Positions 60,250 through 64,000 of a stretch of 64,000 nt of DNA are shown piece by piece. The stretch is taken from NCBI RefSeq assembly GCF_014203015.1, contig NZ_JACHIB010000020.1:38185-102184 (forward strand), given 5' to 3'. The notes beneath the pieces are model-generated. The model saw only the letters and a program-made list of their open reading frames with translations, did not search any database and was not told the DNA's origin. The stretch comes from Castellaniella defragrans. Its GTDB lineage: Bacteria; Pseudomonadota; Gammaproteobacteria; Burkholderiales; Burkholderiaceae_B. The first letter of the stretch is position 1. The number at the start of each line of letters is the position of its first letter. The position numbers and the translations under genes are program-made.

Positions 60250-60786
60250 TCAGTAGCCGCCCTTCTTGCCGGTGCCGGCATAGACGAACTCGTATTTGAC
60301 CTCGAAGGTCTTGAACCACGGCGCGACGCCGGTTTCCTTGTCCACGTGGCGGCCGAAGTGGTTGTTGTGCGCGGTCTCGGGCGAGCCGATGACGAAGGTC
60401 AGGTTGTATTTGCCCGGGCCTTCGAGCTTGACGTTGTCGCCGTAGTGCGGACCGTCGTTGGCCACCATGGGCATCAGGTCGCCCTTGAGGACCTTGTCGC
60501 TGCCCTGCTTCTGCAGCACGTACTGGATGTTCAGGTACGGCGCCCAGGCGCCTTCGGGCAGGCCGTTCTTGTTGTCCGCCGTGGCGTGGATGTCCGCTTC
60601 CAGGTGGATGTCGGAATCCTTCGCGGCGCGCATCATGCCTTCCGGTTCCATTTCCACCGGCTGCAGATAGACCGCCGCCACTTCCAGCCCGTTGAGCTCG
60701 CTGGGCTCGCCGATGGGGTATTCGGCCGCCAGGGCGGAAGAAGCCAGGCCGATGCCGGCCAGCGCGACGAACAGTTTTTTCACCAT
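60250..60786 (-). CDS. ftrA: Periplasmic P19-like iron-transport protein (FtrA-like)
   Basis: 178 residues, signal peptide MVKKLFVALAGIGLASSALA, then the P19/Tpd fold. Metal-binding motifs are EMEPEGMMRA (Met), LMPMVANDGPHYGDNV and ETAHNNHFGRHVD (His). P19 proteins bind copper and iron in the periplasm. It is the first gene of ftrABC and has a Fur-like promoter just upstream. Confidence 0.92.
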   Translation of the reverse strand: MVKKLFVALAGIGLASSALAAEYPIGEPSELNGLEVAAVYLQPVEMEPEGMMRAAKDSDIHLEADIHATADNKNGLPEGAWAPYLNIQYVLQKQGSDKVLKGDLMPMVANDGPHYGDNVKLEGPGKYNLTFVIGSPETAHNNHFGRHVDKETGVAPWFKTFEVKYEFVYAGTGKKGGY

Positions 60787-60808
60787 GAACGATCTCCGTG
60801 GTAATAAG

Positions 60809-60835
60809 AGGAATGATTCTCGTTACGAAACTATA
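60809..60835 (-). promoter_or_regulatory. Fur-like box and promoter of ftrABC
   Basis: TGTTATAGT (extended -10, TATAGT at 60835-60830 on the minus strand), with TTCCAA 16 bases further upstream. Immediately downstream, CGTAACGAGAATCATTCCT (60827-60809) matches 12 of 19 positions of the Fur consensus, including the core GA-AATCATT. Binding there would block transcription when iron is plentiful. Confidence 0.65.
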
Positions 60836-60868
60836 ACACCCGGAGGCCGGATTGGAACGGGGTTGGAT

Positions 60869-60898
60869 CAAAAAGAATGCGCCGCGGAGGTGCGGCGC
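60869..60898 (-). terminator. Rho-independent terminator after phaR
   Basis: On the minus strand, GCGCCGC-ACCTCC-GCGGCGC is followed by ATTCTTTTT. It closes the phaC-phaB-phaR unit 31 bases past the phaR stop and lies only about 35 bases before the ftrA -10 box. Confidence 0.75.
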
Positions 60899-60928
60899 GA
60901 CCGGACGCGGGGCCCGGCCGGCCCGCGG

Positions 60929-61501
60929 TCATTTCTTTTTCTTTCCGCCTTCGGGCGGCTGCCCGGCGAAGGGAAAGGCCGAGAACATGGTGCGCGTCTG
61001 GTCCTGCATCTGGTCCTGCATCTGGACGAACAGGCCGCGGCTTTGCTCGATGTAGTTGTTCATCATGTTCTGCAGGGCCGGGGTCTGCATGCTCATCAGC
61101 TGGGCCCAGGCTTCCGGGCCGAAATGCTGCTGGTACAGCCCCTGGGACTGCTCGGCCATGCGGTCCTGGATGTCCATCAGCACCTGGATGTTCTTTTCCA
61201 GGAAGGTGCCCATCACGCCCTGCATGGCGTGGCCGTAGAAGCGGATGATCTGCGCCAGCGCCTCGGCCGAGAACATGGGCACGCCGCCGGATTCTTCTTC
61301 CAGGATGATCTGGAGCAGGATGCTGCGGGTCAGGTCGTCGCCGGTCTTGGCGTCGACGACCTTGAACACCGCGTTGTCCAGGACGAGCTGCTTGATGTCG
61401 GCCAGCGTGATGTAGGCGCTGGACTGGGTGTCGTAGAGGCGGCGGTTGGGGTATTTCTTGATCAGCCGTTCCGCCTGGGGTGGATGGGTGTGGCGTGCCA
61501 T
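60929..61501 (-). CDS. phaR: Polyhydroxyalkanoate synthesis repressor PhaR
   Basis: 190 residues. The N-terminal DNA-binding domain has LIKKYPNRRLYDTQSSAYITLADIKQLV, the PhaR/PHB_acc_N signature. The middle part SILLQIILEEESGGVPMFSAEALAQIIRFYG is the PHB-granule-associated region. PhaR binds PHB and represses phasin and often its own gene. The C-terminus ends in four lysines. It starts two bases after phaB. Confidence 0.95.
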   Translation of the reverse strand: MARHTHPPQAERLIKKYPNRRLYDTQSSAYITLADIKQLVLDNAVFKVVDAKTGDDLTRSILLQIILEEESGGVPMFSAEALAQIIRFYGHAMQGVMGTFLEKNIQVLMDIQDRMAEQSQGLYQQHFGPEAWAQLMSMQTPALQNMMNNYIEQSRGLFVQMQDQMQDQTRTMFSAFPFAGQPPEGGKKKK

Positions 61502-61503
61502 GA

Positions 61504-62241
61504 TCAACCCATGTGCAGGCCGCCGTTCAGCGAGAAATCCGCCCCCGTGGCAAAGCCTGAATCGTCGGACGCCAGCCAGGCGACGATGGAGCCGATTTCC
61601 TCCGGCGTGCCCAGGCGCTTGACCGGGATGGTGGCGACGATCTTTTCCAGCACGTCGGGGCGGATGGCCCGCACCATGTCGGTGCCGATGTAGCCCGGCG
61701 AGACGGTGTTGACGGTGACGCCCTTGCTGGCGACTTCCTGGGCCAGGGCCATGGTGAAGCCGTGGATGCCCGCCTTGGCGGTGGAATAGTTGGTCTGGCC
61801 GAACTGGCCCTTCTGGCCGTTGACCGAACTGATGTTGATGATCCGCCCCCACTGGCGGTCCACCATGTCGTCGATGACCTGCTTGGTCACGTTGAACAGG
61901 CTGTTCAGGTTGGTGTCGATGACGGCGCGCCAATCTTCCTGGCTCATCTTGCGGAAGACGCCGTCGCGCGTGATGCCCGCGTTGTTCACCAGCACGTCGA
62001 CCGGACCGAATTGTTCCTTGACCCTGACGAAGGCCTCGACCGTGGAATCCCAGTCGGACACGTTGCCCACCGAGGCGCTGAACTTGTAGCCCAGCGCGGC
62101 CTGCTCGTCCAGCCACTTGGCGTGGTCCCGGCTCGGACCGCAACCGGCCACCACCGTGAAGCCTTCTTTCGCGAGGCGCTGGCAGATCGACGTTCCGATG
62201 CCGCCCATGCCCCCCGTCACGTAAGCCAGTTTGCCGCTCAT
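61504..62241 (-). CDS. phaB: Acetoacetyl-CoA reductase
   Basis: 245-residue SDR enzyme reducing acetoacetyl-CoA to (R)-3-hydroxybutyryl-CoA with NADPH. Cofactor motif VTGGMGGIGTSI, NNAG present, catalytic Ser in ISSVNGQKGQFGQTNYSTAK and YxxxK intact. The VNGQKGQFGQ stretch is characteristic of PhaB. The start MSGKLAYV follows AAGGAG at good spacing. It lies 13 bases after phaC. No phaA (thiolase) is in the window. Confidence 0.95.
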   Translation of the reverse strand: MSGKLAYVTGGMGGIGTSICQRLAKEGFTVVAGCGPSRDHAKWLDEQAALGYKFSASVGNVSDWDSTVEAFVRVKEQFGPVDVLVNNAGITRDGVFRKMSQEDWRAVIDTNLNSLFNVTKQVIDDMVDRQWGRIINISSVNGQKGQFGQTNYSTAKAGIHGFTMALAQEVASKGVTVNTVSPGYIGTDMVRAIRPDVLEKIVATIPVKRLGTPEEIGSIVAWLASDDSGFATGADFSLNGGLHMG

Positions 62242-62254
62242 GGTGTTCTCCTTT

Positions 62255-63877
62255 TCAGACTGCTTTGACTTTGACATAGCGCCCGGGTGCGGGCTCTATG
62301 GCGGGATATTTTCGATTGCCCGGGGTGCGGCGGGCGGGCCGCCAGTCCTCCGAGTGCCCGGCCAGCCATTCCAGCCAGTCGGGCCACCAGCTGCCGCGGG
62401 CATGGGCGGCCTGTTCCAGCCAGGCGTCCGGATCGCCCGGCAGGGCGGCGTCCCGATCCTGGGACCAGTAGCCGCGGCGGCCGCGCTCGGGAGGGTTGAC
62501 CACCCCCGCGATGTGGCCCGATTCGCCCAGCACGAAGCACAGCGGCCCGCGCAGCAGCCGCGTCGAGGCGTAGGCCGAGGTCCAGGGCACGATGTGGTCT
62601 TCGCGCGAGGCGTACAGGTAGGCGGGCATGTCCAGGGCACCGAGATCGGCGGCTTCGCCGCAGATGCGCAGCTGCCCGGTCATGAGGCGGTTTTCCAGGT
62701 AGGTATTGCGGAAATACCAGGTGAAGAACGGCCCCGGCAGGTTGGTGCCGTCGGCGTTCCAGGCCAGCAGGTCGAAGGCCCGGGGGGATTCGCCCAGCAG
62801 GTAGTTGGAGCCGACGTAGTTCCACACCAGTTCGGAAGGCCGCAGGAACGAGAAGGTGGTGGCCAGCTCGCCCGCCGTCATCAGGCCGCCCGCGCCCAGC
62901 TGCTGCTCGCGCGCGCGGGCATGCTGCTCGTCGACGAAGACGTCGAGGATGCCGGTCTCGCGGAAATCCAGGAAGGTGGTCAGCAGGGTCAGCGCGGCCA
63001 CCGGGTCTTCGCCGCGCGCACGCGCCACGGCCAGGGCGCTGGCGAGCAGCGTGCCCCCCACGCAAAAGCCCAGGGCGTTGATCTGCGGCTGGCGGGTCAC
63101 GTCGCGCACGACCTCGATGGCCCGCAGCACGCCGTCCTCGACGTAATCGTCCCAGGTCTTGCACTCGATGCCGTCGGTGTCGTCCGGCAGCGGGTTGCGC
63201 CAGGACACCATGAAGACCTCGAAGCCGGCCTGCACGGCATGCTGCACCAGGGAATTGGCCGGCTGCAGGTCGAGGATGTAGAACTTGTTGATGCAGGGCG
63301 GCACCATCAGCAGGGGCCGCCGGCGGACCTTCGCCGTCTGCGGCCGGTACTGGATGAGCTGCATCAGGGCGTTTTCGTGGATCACCGTCCCCGGGGTGAC
63401 GGCGAGATTTTCGCCCGGCGCGAAGGCGGATTCGTCGGTCTGGGTGATGCGGCCGCGCGTCATGTCGCGCATCAGGTTCGCCAGCCCGCGCTGCAGGGAT
63501 TCGCCGCCGCTGTCGGCCAGGGCCTTCAGGGCGTCGGGGTTGGACGCCAGGAAATTGCACGGCGCAGCGGCCTCGATCCATTGCATGACGGAGAACTGCA
63601 GGCGTTCGCGCGCGGCCTCTTCGAGATCGGCGGCCTGCGCCAGGCGCCGCAGCGCATCGGCCATGAGCAGATAGGCATGCGCCGAGAACAGGGCCTGGGG
63701 ACTGGCGGCCCAGGCGTCGGAAGCGAAACGGCGGTCGGCCGGCGGGGTCAGCGCGCCTTGCCGGAACCGGTCCAGCAGCGCCTGCCACGCCTGGGTGAAA
63801 TCTGACTGAATGGACGCCAGTTGGGCGGGTGCGACCCCGGGCGGCGTCCGCCTGTGTGAAGAATTCCGATCAGCCAT
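62255..63877 (-). CDS. phaC: Class I polyhydroxyalkanoate synthase
   Basis: 540-residue PHA synthase. The lipase-like box is ALGFCVGGT with catalytic Cys272, and LYASREDHIVPW and GESGHIAGVVNPP hold the Asp and His of the triad. Chain length and PPCINKFYILD are typical of class I (short-chain) enzymes. The ATG at 63877 (MADRNSSHRR) is the first good start; an alternative in-frame TTG lies at 63913. It heads the phaC-phaB-phaR unit and its upstream DNA is replaced by an IS-like end. Confidence 0.94.
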   Translation of the reverse strand: MADRNSSHRRTPPGVAPAQLASIQSDFTQAWQALLDRFRQGALTPPADRRFASDAWAASPQALFSAHAYLLMADALRRLAQAADLEEAARERLQFSVMQWIEAAAPCNFLASNPDALKALADSGGESLQRGLANLMRDMTRGRITQTDESAFAPGENLAVTPGTVIHENALMQLIQYRPQTAKVRRRPLLMVPPCINKFYILDLQPANSLVQHAVQAGFEVFMVSWRNPLPDDTDGIECKTWDDYVEDGVLRAIEVVRDVTRQPQINALGFCVGGTLLASALAVARARGEDPVAALTLLTTFLDFRETGILDVFVDEQHARAREQQLGAGGLMTAGELATTFSFLRPSELVWNYVGSNYLLGESPRAFDLLAWNADGTNLPGPFFTWYFRNTYLENRLMTGQLRICGEAADLGALDMPAYLYASREDHIVPWTSAYASTRLLRGPLCFVLGESGHIAGVVNPPERGRRGYWSQDRDAALPGDPDAWLEQAAHARGSWWPDWLEWLAGHSEDWRPARRTPGNRKYPAIEPAPGRYVKVKAV

Positions 63878-63907
63878 TCCACCATCCCTTGTACTGCAAG
63901 GACCCCG

Positions 63908-64000
63908 TGTCAAGCGACACCAGGAATTGACCCCCTGGCGACACCTAAAACTGACCCCCCCTACGGTTGAACGAACGGCTGCCCGATGGCAGCAGAACTG
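63908..64000 (+). mobile_element. Probable end of an IS21-like insertion sequence (edge of window)
   Basis: Two imperfect 24-bp direct repeats, starting GCGACACC and ending TGACCCCC, lie at 63914 and 63938, preceded by TGTCAAGCGACA. Multiple such terminal repeats beginning with TGT are typical of IS21-family ends. The start of a reading frame (MAAEL) follows at 63986 and could be istA. The rest is beyond the window, so this is an inference. Confidence 0.45.
63986..64000 (+). CDS. Possible first codons of an IS21 transposase (istA), cut by window edge
   Basis: ATGGCAGCAGAACTG reads MAAEL and follows the IS-like repeats at a suitable distance. IstA proteins of this group often begin in this way, but five codons are too few to be certain. 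Confidence 0.25.

Overview
The window is very GC-rich and densely coded. Its gene content and order fit a betaproteobacterium of the Burkholderiales, most like Alcaligenaceae (Bordetella/Achromobacter relatives). Signs of this are the priB-containing rpsF operon, the scpB-rluB-rimP-nusA-infB-rbfA-truB-typA block, an FtrABCD-type iron uptake set, a PhaC/PhaB/PhaR polyester set and hpnCDE. This is an inference from gene order and protein motifs; no database search was possible. Almost everything is chromosomal core. Clear mobile DNA is seen only at the extreme right edge, which looks like the end of an IS21-like element.

Left part (1-13 kb): radA (cut by the window edge), an SDR enzyme and alr read leftward. 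They diverge from hpnC-hpnD-hpnE, which make squalene. An ornithine cyclodeaminase follows, then the alaC-hom-thrC operon (transaminase and threonine synthesis). A secreted alpha/beta hydrolase, an Mth938-like protein and a Bcp peroxiredoxin come next.

Middle (13-36 kb): a PIN-PhoH ATPase overlaps pdxA. dnaB and the rplI-rpsR-priB-rpsF operon face them. Then come folE2, dxs, ispA and xseB (tetrahydrofolate precursor and isoprenoid precursors that could feed hpnCDE), an orphan Rieske oxygenase with a structured leader, sseA, a DMT exporter, htpX, a Na/Pi-cotransporter-like protein, polA and a LOG-family protein that share a start site, and a complete polar amino acid ABC importer.

Right part (36-64 kb): three small unknown genes and an Rpn-type nuclease, an unusual esterase-acetyltransferase fusion, an AraC-type regulator with a second DMT exporter, and then the long translation/transcription operon ending in typA. 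That operon has an attenuator-like leader before rimP. An initiator tRNA gene diverges from scpB. A CHASE-PAS-GGDEF-EAL protein, the ftr iron transport genes (split by an oppositely oriented oxidoreductase gene) and phaC-phaB-phaR close the window.

No rRNA, CRISPR array or prophage was seen. I did not find a convincing wholly new system. The best leads are the rimP leader, the palindromic and apparently leaderless hpnC promoter, the esterase-GNAT fusion with its duplicated 3' end, the structured leader of the Rieske gene, and the cluster of small unknown genes near 37 kb.
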